A stretch of DNA of 64,000 nucleotides from Nocardia mikamii NBRC 108933 (GTDB taxonomy: Bacteria; Actinomycetota; Actinomycetes; Mycobacteriales; Mycobacteriaceae). The stretch is from NCBI RefSeq assembly GCF_001613505.1, contig NZ_BDCM01000010.1:124001-188000 (forward strand), given 5' to 3'. A program made the translations under genes and the position numbers. Numbering within the stretch: the first letter of the stretch is position 1; every line of letters begins with the position of its first letter. The notes under the pieces were generated by a model. It was not told the DNA's origin. It ran no database searches and worked only from the letters and a program-made list of their open reading frames with translations. Positions 49,342 to 58,237 of the stretch are shown in pieces.

Positions 49342-52300
49342 TTACGCGTTGAAGTACTTGGCTTCCGGATGCAGCAGAACGAAGGCGTCGGTCGACTGTT
49401 CCGGATGCAGTTGCAACTCCTCCGACAGCGATACGCCGATCCGGTCCGCCTCGAGCAGCGACACCAGTTTCGCGCGGTCCTCGAGTTCGGGGCAGGCGCC
49501 GTATCCGAAGGAGTAGCGTGCGCCACGGTAGCCGAGTTTGAAGTAATCCGTCACCTCGGCGGGGTCCTCGTCGGCGACCGAATGTCCTTCCAGCACAAGC
49601 TCTTCCCGGATCCGGCGATGCCAGTATTCGGCCAGCGCCTCGGTGAGCTGCACCCCGATGCCGTGCACCTCGAGGTAGTCGCGATAGTTGTTCGCCGCGA
49701 ACAGTTCGTTGGCGAAATCGGCGATCGGCTGCCCCATGGTGACCAGCTGGAAAGGCAGAACGTCGACCTGGCCGCGCTCGGTGGCCAGCTCCCGGGAGCG
49801 CACGAAGTCGGCGATGCACAGGAACCGGTCGCGCTGCTGACGCGGGAAGGTGAACCGATACCGTTGTGGCGCAGCGGGATCCGGTTCGGTGAGAACGATC
49901 ACGTCGTCGCCCTCGGACACGGCCGGGAAGTAGCCGTAGACCACCGCCGCGTGCTGCAGCACGCCCTCGGTGGACAGCCGGTCCAGCCAGTACCGCAGCC
50001 GCGGGCGGCCGTCGGATTCGACCAGTTCCTCGTAGCTCGGCCCCTCACCGCCGCGCTGTCCGCGCAGACCCCACTGGCCCAGGAACAGCGCGCGCTCGTC
50101 GAGCAGACCGGAGTATTCGCCCACCGCGAGGCCTTTGATCACCCGGGTGCCCCAGAACGGCGGTACCGGCACCGGCAGGTCGGCGGCCACGTCCGAGCGC
50201 TCGGGCACCTCGACGGGCACCTCTTTGGCGCGCCGCTCCGCCGCGATGCGCTTGGACCGCTCGTGGCGGGCCTTGCGCTCGGCGGCCTTGGCACGTTCGG
50301 TCTCGGCCTCGGGACTGTCCGGATCGACCGCGCCGCCGCGCTTGCGAGTCATGATGTCGTCCATCAGACGCAGGCCCTCGAACGCGTCGCGGGCATAGTG
50401 CACATCGCCGGCGTAGACGTCGGTGAGATCGTTCTCGACGTAGGCGCGGGTCAGCGCGGCGCCGCCCAGCAGCACCGGGAACTGGCCGGCGACCCCGCGG
50501 GTGTTCATCTCCTCGAGGTTCTCCTTCATCACCACCGTCGACTTGACCAGCAGGCCGGACATGCCGATCACATCGGCCTTCTTGTCGGTCGCCGCGTCCA
50601 GAATCGCCGAAATCGGTTGTTTGATACCGAGATTGACGACCTCGTAGCCGTTGTTGGACAGGATGATGTCGACCAGGTTCTTGCCGATGTCGTGCACATC
50701 GCCCTTGACCGTCGCCAGCACGATGCGGCCCTTGCCCGAGTCGTCGGTGGCCTCCATATGCGGTTCCAGGTGCGCCACCGCGGTCTTCATGACCTCCGCG
50801 GACTGCAGCACGAACGGCAACTGCATCTGCCCCGAACCGAACAGCTCACCCACGGTCTTCATACCCGCGAGCAGGGTTTCGTTGATGATCTGCAGCGGCG
50901 GCACTTCCTGCATCGCCGCGTCCAGATCGTCCTCGAGGCCGTTGCGGTCACCGTCGACGATGCGCCGCTCCAGGCGTTCGAACAGCGGCAGCGCGGCCAG
51001 CTCGTCGGCGCGCGAGGCCTTCGCCGAGGCCGCCGAGACGCCCTCGAACATGGCCATCAGCGTCTGCAGCGGATCGTAACCCTCGCGGCGGCGGTCGTAG
51101 ATCAGATCCAGCGCCGCGGTGCGCTGGTCCTCCGGGATCCGGCTCATCGGCAGGATCTTGGAGGCGTGCACGATCGCCGAATCCAGTCCGGCCTCGACAC
51201 ATTCGTGCATGAATACCGAGTTCAGCACCTGCCGCGCGGCCGGGTTGAGGCCGAAGGAGATGTTCGACAAGCCCAGCGTGGTCTGTACCTGCGGGTGCCG
51301 GCGTTTGAGCTCGCGGATGCCCTCGATGGTCTCGATGCCGTCGCGACGCGATTCCTCCTGCCCGGTACCCAGGGTGAAGGTCAGGCAGTCGACGATGATG
51401 TCGCTCTCGGCCAGCCCCCAGTTGCCGGTGATGTCGGCGATCAGCCGCTCGGCGATCTCCACCTTGTGCTCCGCGGTGCGGGCCTGGCCGTTCTCGTCGA
51501 TGGTCAGCGCCACCACGGCGGCGCCGTGCTCGGCGACCAGGCGCATGATCTGCTGGAAGCGCGAATCGGGCCCGGCGCCGTCCTCGTAGTTCACCGAGTT
51601 GACCGCGCACCGCCCGCCCAGATGTTCCAGACCGGCCTGCAGCACCGGCGGCTCGGTGGAGTCGAGCATGATCGGCAGCGTCGAGGCGGTGGCGAGCCGG
51701 CCCGCCAGCTGCGCCATATCGATGCTGCCGTCGCGGCCGACGTAGTCGACACACAGGTCCAGCATGTGCGCGCCGTCGCGGGTCTGGTCCTTGGCGATGT
51801 CGAGGCATTTCTGCCAGTCGCCGGCCAGCATCGCCTCCCGGAAAGCCTTGGAGCCGTTGGCGTTGGTGCGCTCGCCGATCATCATGATCGAGGCGTCCTG
51901 TTCGAACGGCACCGAGGTGTACATCGAGGACACACTCGGCTCGTGCTCCGGATTGCGCTGGGCCGGAGCCACATTCGCGACCGCGTCGGCGACCTCGCGG
52001 ATGTGCTGCGGGGTGGTGCCACAGCACCCGCCGACCAGCGCGAGGCCGAATTCGGTGACGAAGCCGTGCAGCGCGCTCGCCAATTCGCCCGGGGTGAGCG
52101 GATATTCGGCGCCGTTGGCCCCCAGCACCGGCAGCCCCGCATTCGGCATCACCGACACCGGCAGCTGGGCGTGCTTGGACAGATGGCGCAGATGTTCGCT
52201 CATCTCGTCCGGGCCGGTGGCGCAATTGAGACCGATCATGTCGACACCGAGCGGTTCGATCGCGGTCAGCGCCGCGCCGATCTCACTGCCGACCAGCATG

Positions 52301-52920
52301 GTTCCGGTGGTCTCGACCGTGACGTGGGTGATGATCGGAATGCGCCGCCCGGCCCGCTCCATCGCCCGGCGGCTCCCGGTGACCGCGGCCTTCACCTGCA
52401 GCAGGTCCTGACACGTCTCGATCAGGATGGCATCCGCACCGCCGTCGAGCATGCCCAGCGCGGCCTCGGTGTAGGCATCGCGCAGCGCGACGTACGGAGC
52501 GTGACCCAGGGTGGGCAGTTTGGTGCCGGGGCCCATCGAGCCCAGCACGTAGCGGGGCGTGCCGTCGCCGGACGGGCCCATCTCGTCGGCCACCTCGCGG
52601 GCGAGCCGGGTGCCGCGTTCGGACAGATCGCGGATCCGGTCGGCGATGTCGTAGTCGGCCAGGTTCGGCAGATTGCAGCCGAAGGTATTGGTCTCGACCG
52701 CGTCGGCGCCGGCCTCGTAATAGGCACGGTGGATGCCGCGCAGCACGTCCGGGCGGGTCTCGTTCAGGATCTCGTTGCATCCCTCGAGGCCGCGGAAGTC
52801 GTCGAGCGTCAGATCCGCGGCCTGCAACATGGTGCCCATCGCACCGTCGCCGATCACGACACGCCGGGCAAGCGTGTCGAGCAACGTGGTATCGAACTCG
52901 GCGTGAGAGGACACAGACAT
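49342..52920 (-). CDS. metH: Cobalamin-dependent methionine synthase MetH
   Basis: 1,192 residues with all four modules: homocysteine domain (1-310) with the zinc ligands Cys233, Cys299 and Cys300 (LNCATG, VGGCCGTTP); methyltetrahydrofolate domain (about 340-610, ERTNANGSKAF); cobalamin domain with DVHDIGKNLV (741-750, His743 the lower cobalt ligand); and the SAM-binding reactivation domain to the end. The ATG at 52920 gives MSVSSHAEFDTTLLDTL, the normal start; the upstream extension of the frame is not coding. Only 131 bases separate it from the divergent PAC2 gene and no cobalamin riboswitch is seen there. Confidence 0.97.
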   Translation of the reverse strand: MSVSSHAEFDTTLLDTLARRVVIGDGAMGTMLQAADLTLDDFRGLEGCNEILNETRPDVLRGIHRAYYEAGADAVETNTFGCNLPNLADYDIADRIRDLSERGTRLAREVADEMGPSGDGTPRYVLGSMGPGTKLPTLGHAPYVALRDAYTEAALGMLDGGADAILIETCQDLLQVKAAVTGSRRAMERAGRRIPIITHVTVETTGTMLVGSEIGAALTAIEPLGVDMIGLNCATGPDEMSEHLRHLSKHAQLPVSVMPNAGLPVLGANGAEYPLTPGELASALHGFVTEFGLALVGGCCGTTPQHIREVADAVANVAPAQRNPEHEPSVSSMYTSVPFEQDASIMMIGERTNANGSKAFREAMLAGDWQKCLDIAKDQTRDGAHMLDLCVDYVGRDGSIDMAQLAGRLATASTLPIMLDSTEPPVLQAGLEHLGGRCAVNSVNYEDGAGPDSRFQQIMRLVAEHGAAVVALTIDENGQARTAEHKVEIAERLIADITGNWGLAESDIIVDCLTFTLGTGQEESRRDGIETIEGIRELKRRHPQVQTTLGLSNISFGLNPAARQVLNSVFMHECVEAGLDSAIVHASKILPMSRIPEDQRTAALDLIYDRRREGYDPLQTLMAMFEGVSAASAKASRADELAALPLFERLERRIVDGDRNGLEDDLDAAMQEVPPLQIINETLLAGMKTVGELFGSGQMQLPFVLQSAEVMKTAVAHLEPHMEATDDSGKGRIVLATVKGDVHDIGKNLVDIILSNNGYEVVNLGIKQPISAILDAATDKKADVIGMSGLLVKSTVVMKENLEEMNTRGVAGQFPVLLGGAALTRAYVENDLTDVYAGDVHYARDAFEGLRLMDDIMTRKRGGAVDPDSPEAETERAKAAERKARHERSKRIAAERRAKEVPVEVPERSDVAADLPVPVPPFWGTRVIKGLAVGEYSGLLDERALFLGQWGLRGQRGGEGPSYEELVESDGRPRLRYWLDRLSTEGVLQHAAVVYGYFPAVSEGDDVIVLTEPDPAAPQRYRFTFPRQQRDRFLCIADFVRSRELATERGQVDVLPFQLVTMGQPIADFANELFAANNYRDYLEVHGIGVQLTEALAEYWHRRIREELVLEGHSVADEDPAEVTDYFKLGYRGARYSFGYGACPELEDRAKLVSLLEADRIGVSLSEELQLHPEQSTDAFVLLHPEAKYFNA

Positions 52921-53039
52921 GTACCCCAGAGTAGTGGGCGGCCCCGACAATCCTGACCACCGGACCGGGCGGCCACACCACATCGCTCTCGACACGCGGT
53001 ATCCCGCGATATGCGGTGAACGACACCGCCGCCACGCCG

Positions 53040-53045
53040 TAGGCT
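53040..53045 (+). promoter_or_regulatory. -10 element of a probably leaderless promoter (PAC2 gene)
   Basis: TAGGCT lies six bases before the GTG at 53052, as at 6407 before the NUDIX gene; even the following TGAC is shared. Confidence 0.45.
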
Positions 53046-53051
53046 GACCGG

Positions 53052-53942
53052 GTGAACCCCAGTGCCTCATCCGATCCGGCAATGCCGACGTTGCGTGATC
53101 CGGTTCTCGTCGCCGCCTTCGAAGGCTGGAACGACGCGGCCGACGCCGCCAGCGGCGCCGTCGAACATCTGGAACTGATCTGGGACGCCGAACCGCTGGC
53201 CGAACTGGATTCCGAAGACTACTACGACTACCAGGTCAACCGGCCGACCGTACGCCAGGTCGACGGCGTGACCCGCGAGATCCAGTGGCCCTCGACCACC
53301 CTGTCGGTCTGCTCACCTCCCGGTAGCGAGCGCGACATCGTGTTGCTGCACGGCATCGAGCCGAATATGCGCTGGCGAGCGTTCTGCTCCGACATCATCG
53401 AGCTGATCGAGCAACTGCAGGTGACAACGGTGGTGATTCTGGGAGCACTGCTCGCGGACACCCCGCACACCCGGCCGGTCCCGGTTACCGGCACCGCCTA
53501 CAGCAAGGAAGCGGCCGAACAGTTCAGCCTGGAACAAACTCGCTACGAAGGACCGACCGGCATCACCGGCGTACTGCAGGACGCGTGCGTGCGAGCGGGC
53601 GTGCCGGCCATCTCGTTCTGGGCGGCGGTTCCCCACTACGTCTCCCAGCCGCCGAATCCGAAGGCGACCATCGCGCTGCTGCGCCGGGTCGAGGACGTGC
53701 TCGATATCGAGGTGCCGCTGGGCGAGCTGCCCGCGCAGGCCGAGGACTGGGAGTCCGCGGTCGACGAGATGACCGAGGGTGACGAGGAGGTCACCGAATA
53801 CGTGCGGTCGCTGGAGGAGCGCGGCGACGCCGCGGTCGACCTCGACGACGCGATGGCCAAGATCGACGGCGACGCGATCGCCGCGGAATTCGAGAAGTAT
53901 CTGCGCCGGCGAGGCGGCGGAAAGGGCGGATTCGGCCTGTAA
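53052..53942 (+). CDS. PAC2 family protein
   Basis: 296-residue member of the PAC2 family, distantly related to proteasome assembly chaperones. It has RDPVLVAAFEGWNDAADAASGAVEHL, VVILGALLADTPHTRPVPVTG and GITGVLQDACVRAGVPAISFWAAVPHYV. It corresponds in place to Rv2125 next to metH. The role is unknown in actinobacteria; a link to the proteasome or to other assemblies is guesswork. The C-terminus is acidic and then Gly/Lys-rich. GTG start with a leaderless-type promoter. Confidence 0.9.
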   Translation: MNPSASSDPAMPTLRDPVLVAAFEGWNDAADAASGAVEHLELIWDAEPLAELDSEDYYDYQVNRPTVRQVDGVTREIQWPSTTLSVCSPPGSERDIVLLHGIEPNMRWRAFCSDIIELIEQLQVTTVVILGALLADTPHTRPVPVTGTAYSKEAAEQFSLEQTRYEGPTGITGVLQDACVRAGVPAISFWAAVPHYVSQPPNPKATIALLRRVEDVLDIEVPLGELPAQAEDWESAVDEMTEGDEEVTEYVRSLEERGDAAVDLDDAMAKIDGDAIAAEFEKYLRRRGGGKGGFGL

Positions 53943-54014
53943 CCGGCGGCGGCGCCGGACACTCGGCGGCGGGCGGGTTCCGCGCACGCGTGTCCGGCGA
54001 CCGGCCGCACTCGG

Positions 54015-54320
54015 TCAGGTCTCGATGGTCAGCACCTGGGCTTCCGCGTCGTGGGCCAGCTTCGCGATCAGCACGTCGCGCGGAATGGTCTGGCCCGCAA
54101 GATGATCGAGCGACGGAACCACCACATGGTGCGCCTCGGCACGCTTGAGCTCGGCCGTGAGCTCGGCGAACGCGGTGCCGTCACCGTTGGTCGATTCATG
54201 GAACGTCGCGGCGAAGCAGAGGCCGACTTCGCTGGCCAGGGTGCACATCGCATCCTCCAGCTCGGCGGCGTGACCGTCGGCTAAGTCGTCACGCACGTAT
54301 CCATAGATCAACGCTTCCAC
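54015..54320 (-). CDS. Resolvase-like domain protein lacking the catalytic serine
   Basis: 101 residues resembling the N-terminal catalytic domain of serine recombinases: VEALIYGYVRDDLADGHAAEL at the start, then a helical part and VPSLDHLAGQTIPRDVLIAKLA. In true resolvases the start reads Y-x-R-V-S with the nucleophile Ser; here it is YVRDD, so no recombination is expected, and there is no DNA-binding C-terminus. The GTG at 54320 has GGAGG five bases upstream; the frame is open to 54440 but the extra part covers the palindrome and looks non-coding. It is divergent from an XRE regulator and probably part of the same unit. Confidence 0.7.
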   Translation of the reverse strand: MEALIYGYVRDDLADGHAAELEDAMCTLASEVGLCFAATFHESTNGDGTAFAELTAELKRAEAHHVVVPSLDHLAGQTIPRDVLIAKLAHDAEAQVLTIET

Positions 54321-54360
54321 CCGAACCTCCGTTTGGATGTGTAAGGGACTCGCTGTTCTG

Positions 54361-54389
54361 TTGTGGATCACCTGCTTGTGGATCACCTG
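54361..54389. repeat. Tandem 15-bp repeat between divergent genes
   Basis: TTGTGGATCACCTG occurs at 54361-54374 and again at 54376-54389, one base apart, giving a 15-base period. It lies upstream of the resolvase-like gene and may be a tandem protein-binding site. Confidence 0.6.
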
Positions 54390-54420
54390 TGGCGGACGGG
54401 AAAACCGCCCGAATCGAGCA

Positions 54421-54460
54421 TCCGTCATCTGCAAATGCAATTGCAGATGTCAATGACGGA
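54421..54460. promoter_or_regulatory. Nested palindrome, probable operator of the XRE regulator
   Basis: An inner perfect dyad, CATCTGCAA (54426-54434) with TTGCAGATG (54441-54449), is surrounded by an outer one, TCCGTCAT (54421-54428) with ATGACGGA (54453-54460). It ends 54 bases before the XRE start and about 100 bases before the divergent start. The double symmetry points to a dimeric regulator, most simply the adjacent XRE protein. Confidence 0.65.
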
Positions 54461-54513
54461 CAACCGCGTGCCCTATCGGGTCCACCGGCGTTAACTGGTG
54501 GGATACTACAGAC

Positions 54514-55746
54514 GTGGCCGTGAGTGACGATCGACCCGTCTGGGCTGTCAGGATGCGCTCCGAACGAGACGCGCGGGGGTGGTCCCAAGCGGATGCCGTC
54601 CGCGCGATGCGCGCGAAGTCATCCCACAACCTGCCGACAGACAGTACCCTCCTACGCAATTGGCGCCGTTGGGAATCGGGCGAGTCACGCCCGGACGATT
54701 TCTACGCGCCGATCATCGCCGCGGCGTTCGACACCGTCACCGCGGCGTTTTTCCCCAAGGCGCGCCCCAATCGGGACGACGAACTTCTGTCGTCAACGGG
54801 AATGGACACGCTCGAGTTCATCGGCCGGCTGCGAATGTCCGACATCTCTTCGGCCACACTGGATGCCATTCGCATCACCGCCGAGCGGCTGTGCTGCGAA
54901 TATCCCATCGCCGACCCGCACGAACTGCATACCGAGGGCACCGCGTGGCTGCGGCGCATCACCTCGCTGCTGGACGGGCGGCTGACCCTGGCACAGCATC
55001 GCGAGGTGCTGGTCCTCGCCGGCTGGGTGGCGTTGCTGGTCGGCTGCGTCGACTACGACCTGGGTCGGCGCACCGCCGCGGAGGCGACCCGCCGCGCGGC
55101 GCTGTCGCTGGGCCAGGAGGCCGAACATCCCGAAATCGTCGGCTGGGGTGCGGAAATGGCAACGTGGTTCGCCATCACCCAGGGCAACTATCGCGGCGCG
55201 ATCGAGGTGGCCGAATCCGCTCTGGACAATTGCCGCGGCATGGGTGTCGGCGTGCAGCTGGCCGCGCAGCAGGCCAAGGCATGGGCGCGCATCGGCGATC
55301 GCGAGGCGATGGAACGCGCGCTCGAGCGCGGCCGAGATATCTTGCGCCGATTGGACAATCCGGCAAATCTGGATAACCACTTCGTGGTCGACGCGCAGAA
55401 ATTCGATTTCTACGCCATGGATTGCTGCCGGGTCGCCGGTGACAACCGCCCGGCGGAAGCCTATGCCCGCCAGGTGATCCGCAGCGCCACCGGCCTCGAC
55501 GGTTCGGTCCGTCAGCCGATGCGCGTCTCCGAGGCACAGCTGACCTTGGCCGTGGTGGCGGTCCGCGATCGCGATCTGGAGCTCGCGGTCGACGAGGCGA
55601 TGCGCGCGTTCGAGGGCAAACGCCGCTCGCTGCCGTCGCTGCTGTGGATCGCGGGCGAGGCGGCGCGAGAGATGATCGAACGCTATCCGTCCGATCCTCG
55701 TACCCGCACCTATCTCGAGCAGTTGCGGGTGCTGTCGATGAGCTGA
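54514..55746 (+). CDS. XRE-family regulator with TPR-like C-terminus
   Basis: 410 residues. The N-terminal 60 or so residues form a Cro/C1-type HTH (AVRMRSERDARGWSQADAVRAM, then LRNWRRWESGESRPDDFY). The rest is helical and repeat-like (ITQGNYRGAIEVAESALDN, KAWARIGDREAMERALERG), as in streptomycete regulators that bind peptides or small molecules through TPR repeats. GTG start at 54514 without a clear ribosome site; GATACT seven bases before suggests a leaderless start. The nested palindrome upstream is its likely target. Divergent partner: the resolvase-like gene. Confidence 0.85.
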   Translation: MAVSDDRPVWAVRMRSERDARGWSQADAVRAMRAKSSHNLPTDSTLLRNWRRWESGESRPDDFYAPIIAAAFDTVTAAFFPKARPNRDDELLSSTGMDTLEFIGRLRMSDISSATLDAIRITAERLCCEYPIADPHELHTEGTAWLRRITSLLDGRLTLAQHREVLVLAGWVALLVGCVDYDLGRRTAAEATRRAALSLGQEAEHPEIVGWGAEMATWFAITQGNYRGAIEVAESALDNCRGMGVGVQLAAQQAKAWARIGDREAMERALERGRDILRRLDNPANLDNHFVVDAQKFDFYAMDCCRVAGDNRPAEAYARQVIRSATGLDGSVRQPMRVSEAQLTLAVVAVRDRDLELAVDEAMRAFEGKRRSLPSLLWIAGEAAREMIERYPSDPRTRTYLEQLRVLSMS

Positions 55747-55804
55747 GCGGATTGCGTTGCGCCGCTGAATTGCACGATGCCGCCGGGGTTGTACGCTGCG
55801 ACGA

Positions 55805-56569
55805 ATGGACTTCAGTCTGCGCAGCTGCTCGTGGCACGGGCACGCAACGTACGCCCCCGACGAAGCGGAACTCGCTGCGCGCCTGCATGTTTCGACGGCC
55901 GCAGGTGAGGCGTGGCGGTGTCTGCGCTGTGGGAATTTCGTGATCGGCGCGCCGCGCGGGCGCGGCCCGGCCGATGCGGCGCCCGAGGTGCCGCGTGGGC
56001 GCCTGCTGCGCGACCGGCTGATCATGCGGCTGCTGGCCGCCGAACGCGTGGTGCGCGGACTGGTGTTCGTGGTGCTCGCCGCCGGGGTGTTCAAGGTGCG
56101 CAATTCGCAGGAGCAGTTGCATGCGGCATTCGATCGGGAGCTGCCGCTGCTCCGCCCGCTCGCCGACCAGATCGGCTGGAATCCCGACAATTCCAGGATC
56201 GTCGCGTTCATCGAGAAGGGCTGGACGCTGTCACCGACCGTGCTCACCTGGATCGCGGTGGGGTTGCTGGCATATGCCGTCATCGAATTCGTGGAGGCCG
56301 TGGGCCTGTGGTACGTGCAGCGCTGGGGTGAGTATTTCGCGGTGATCGCCACCTCGCTGTTCCTGCCGTTCGAAATCTACGAGCTCACCGAGCGCATCAC
56401 CGTCGTTCGCGCCGGCGCCCTGGTGATCAACGTCGCCGCGGTGCTCTGGTTGCTGTGGTCGAAGCGGTTGTTCGGCCTCAACGGCGGTGGCGCCGCCTAC
56501 CACCGCGAGCACAGTGAGGAGAGCCTGCTGACGGTGGAACGCTCCGCGGTCGCCACCACAGCGGGGTGA
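55805..56569 (+). CDS. DUF2127-like membrane protein
   Basis: 254 residues. The N-terminal 45 residues hold a possible metal site: SCSWHGHATY and a CLRC pair (WRCLRCGNF). Four hydrophobic segments follow (LIMRLLAAERVVRGLVFVVL, LSPTVLTWIAVGLLAYAVIE, YFAVIATSLFLPFEIYEL, GALVINVAAVLWLLWSKRL). The membrane part matches the DUF2127 family of predicted inner-membrane proteins of unknown function; the zinc-ribbon-like start is an addition. It ends 54 bases before jetA, so it may or may not be linked to the Wadjet genes. Confidence 0.75.
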   Translation: MDFSLRSCSWHGHATYAPDEAELAARLHVSTAAGEAWRCLRCGNFVIGAPRGRGPADAAPEVPRGRLLRDRLIMRLLAAERVVRGLVFVVLAAGVFKVRNSQEQLHAAFDRELPLLRPLADQIGWNPDNSRIVAFIEKGWTLSPTVLTWIAVGLLAYAVIEFVEAVGLWYVQRWGEYFAVIATSLFLPFEIYELTERITVVRAGALVINVAAVLWLLWSKRLFGLNGGGAAYHREHSEESLLTVERSAVATTAG

Positions 56570-56623
56570 CGGCACGCCGAGGCCCGGGTGCGCCGCCGCG
56601 GCGCGCGGGCAGGTATTACGCTC

Positions 56624-58237
56624 GTGCCGGTGACCGAGTCCGCTGACCGATTGCTGCCCGCCGAACCCGCACTGTTCGACGGCGTCTCCCCCACCCGGGG
56701 TGAGACCGTGATCGAGGGCGCGGACCGGCTGCGGTTGTTCTCCTTCGCCACCGCCGACAAACGCAACGACTATCTGTGGGTGCTGCGCGCATTCGACCAT
56801 GCCCGCGCCGCCTATGTGGTGCTGCTGCACGCCTCCGATGTGGCCGACACCCTGTCTCGGATGCCGGATGCCCCGCATACCACCGCCACCGAGATCGGTC
56901 CGCTGCTCGAGCAATTGCACACCTGGGGTGTGCTGGAACGCAGTTACGACGGCACCCGCGCGGCGACGCTCGCCGAATATCGCAACCGGCACTACGTCTA
57001 TCAGTTCTCGCAGGCCGGGTTCCAGGCGTATCGGGCGGTGAACGAGGTACTGGGCGCGCGCCTGGACGAGGCCTCGCTCTCGCGGCTGGTGCTTCCGGAA
57101 CTGCTGGCCGATCTGCAGGCGCTGGCGCAGGCCAATCGCGACGGCGACGCCGAGCGGGTGTATCGGATCCTGAAGCGGCTCGACACCGCGCTGTCCGAAT
57201 TGGCCGACCGCGCGGCACACTTCTACCTGACCCTCGGCGATCTGGTCCGCACCACCGAGGCCACGCCGGAAGCCTTTCTGGCACACAAGGATGCGCTGCT
57301 GGCGCATATGCGCGAATTCAGTATGGATCTGGCCCGCTACGCGCCCCGGCTGGCGGCCGCGATCGCCGAGGTCGACGACACCGGCACCGAGTCGCTGATC
57401 AGCCGGGCCGCCTCCTGTGACGAGCGGGTGTTGCTGGACGTCGCGGCGCGCGAGGCCGATTGGCGCTCCCGCTGGCAGGGGCTGCGCGGATGGTTCGTCG
57501 CGGTCCGCGATCGCGGTGCGCCCGACCCCGGCGCCGAATCCGCGCCGGCGACCGAGGCCGAACGGTTGCGGGAGGCGACCATGAGCGCGATCGCCGCCGT
57601 GCTGTCGCTGCTGCGCCGCGTGACCGAAACGCGCAAGGGCGGGGTGAGCCGGGAGTCGGCGTTGCGGCATCTGGCCGGCTGGTTCGCCGCCGCGCCCACC
57701 ACCGACAGCGCGCACGCCCTGTTCGACGTCGTGTTCGGATTGGGCAGACCGCGGCATCTGTCGATGGAACATCCGGACGCCGACATCATCCCCGCCCACC
57801 GATCCTGGTGGGAGGCAGCACCGCTGGAGATCGCGCGCACCCTCGCCGAAACCGGCCGCCAGCCCACTCCGGGCGCGCCCGCGCGTCTCGTGCGCAACGA
57901 TGCCGGGGTGCGGCGGCTGCGCCAGGCCCAACTGGAGACGCAGCGGGCCCGCGCGGCGGCCGCGATGTCGCTGGCCGCCGCCGACGTGCACGACCGGGTG
58001 CTCGACGAACGCGAAACCGAAGTCCTGCTGCGACTGCTCGACGCCGCCTCCACCGCGTGGGTGCCGGTGAGCGGGCGGGTAAGCACGACCGGATCCGACA
58101 GCGGCGTCACGCTGACGGTTCGCGAACATCCCGGCTCGACGGTGGTGCGCACCGCCCAGGGTCTGCTGTATCTCGATCACCGCCGGCTCGAGGTGCGCGA
58201 GAATTCCCGCGCCCGTACCGCCTCCGGGCGGTCGTGA
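56624..58237 (+). CDS. jetA: Wadjet protein JetA (TIGR02677/DUF2397)
   Basis: About 537 residues. It matches the TIGR02677 family, the MukF/kleisin-like subunit of the Wadjet condensin that recognises plasmid DNA. Typical are LRLFSFATADKRNDYLWVLRAFD near the start, a winged-helix part (LLEQLHTWGVLERSYDGTRAATLAEYRNRHYVYQ, here cited by its ends LLEQLHTWGVL and RNRHYVYQ), and RHLAGWFAAAPTTDSAHALFD further on. The frame is open from 56588; the GTGs at 56624 and 56630 lie just after a TATTAC hexamer (56614-56619) and look more likely than 56588. The stop overlaps the jetB start as TGATG. Confidence 0.9.
   Translation: MPVTESADRLLPAEPALFDGVSPTRGETVIEGADRLRLFSFATADKRNDYLWVLRAFDHARAAYVVLLHASDVADTLSRMPDAPHTTATEIGPLLEQLHTWGVLERSYDGTRAATLAEYRNRHYVYQFSQAGFQAYRAVNEVLGARLDEASLSRLVLPELLADLQALAQANRDGDAERVYRILKRLDTALSELADRAAHFYLTLGDLVRTTEATPEAFLAHKDALLAHMREFSMDLARYAPRLAAAIAEVDDTGTESLISRAASCDERVLLDVAAREADWRSRWQGLRGWFVAVRDRGAPDPGAESAPATEAERLREATMSAIAAVLSLLRRVTETRKGGVSRESALRHLAGWFAAAPTTDSAHALFDVVFGLGRPRHLSMEHPDADIIPAHRSWWEAAPLEIARTLAETGRQPTPGAPARLVRNDAGVRRLRQAQLETQRARAAAAMSLAAADVHDRVLDERETEVLLRLLDAASTAWVPVSGRVSTTGSDSGVTLTVREHPGSTVVRTAQGLLYLDHRRLEVRENSRARTASGRS

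Noticed and set aside
48067..52956. Open frame of about 1,600 codons on the plus strand
   Set aside because: Antisense to the kinase and metH genes, whose proteins are unmistakable; the composition of this frame is that of a shadow.
52921..53051. Cobalamin riboswitch upstream of metH
   Set aside because: Only 131 bases, shared with a divergent promoter, and no B12-box-like sequence was found.
54015..54320. Active site-specific recombinase or transposon end
   Set aside because: Catalytic Ser and DNA-binding domain are absent and no terminal repeats or target duplications were seen nearby.
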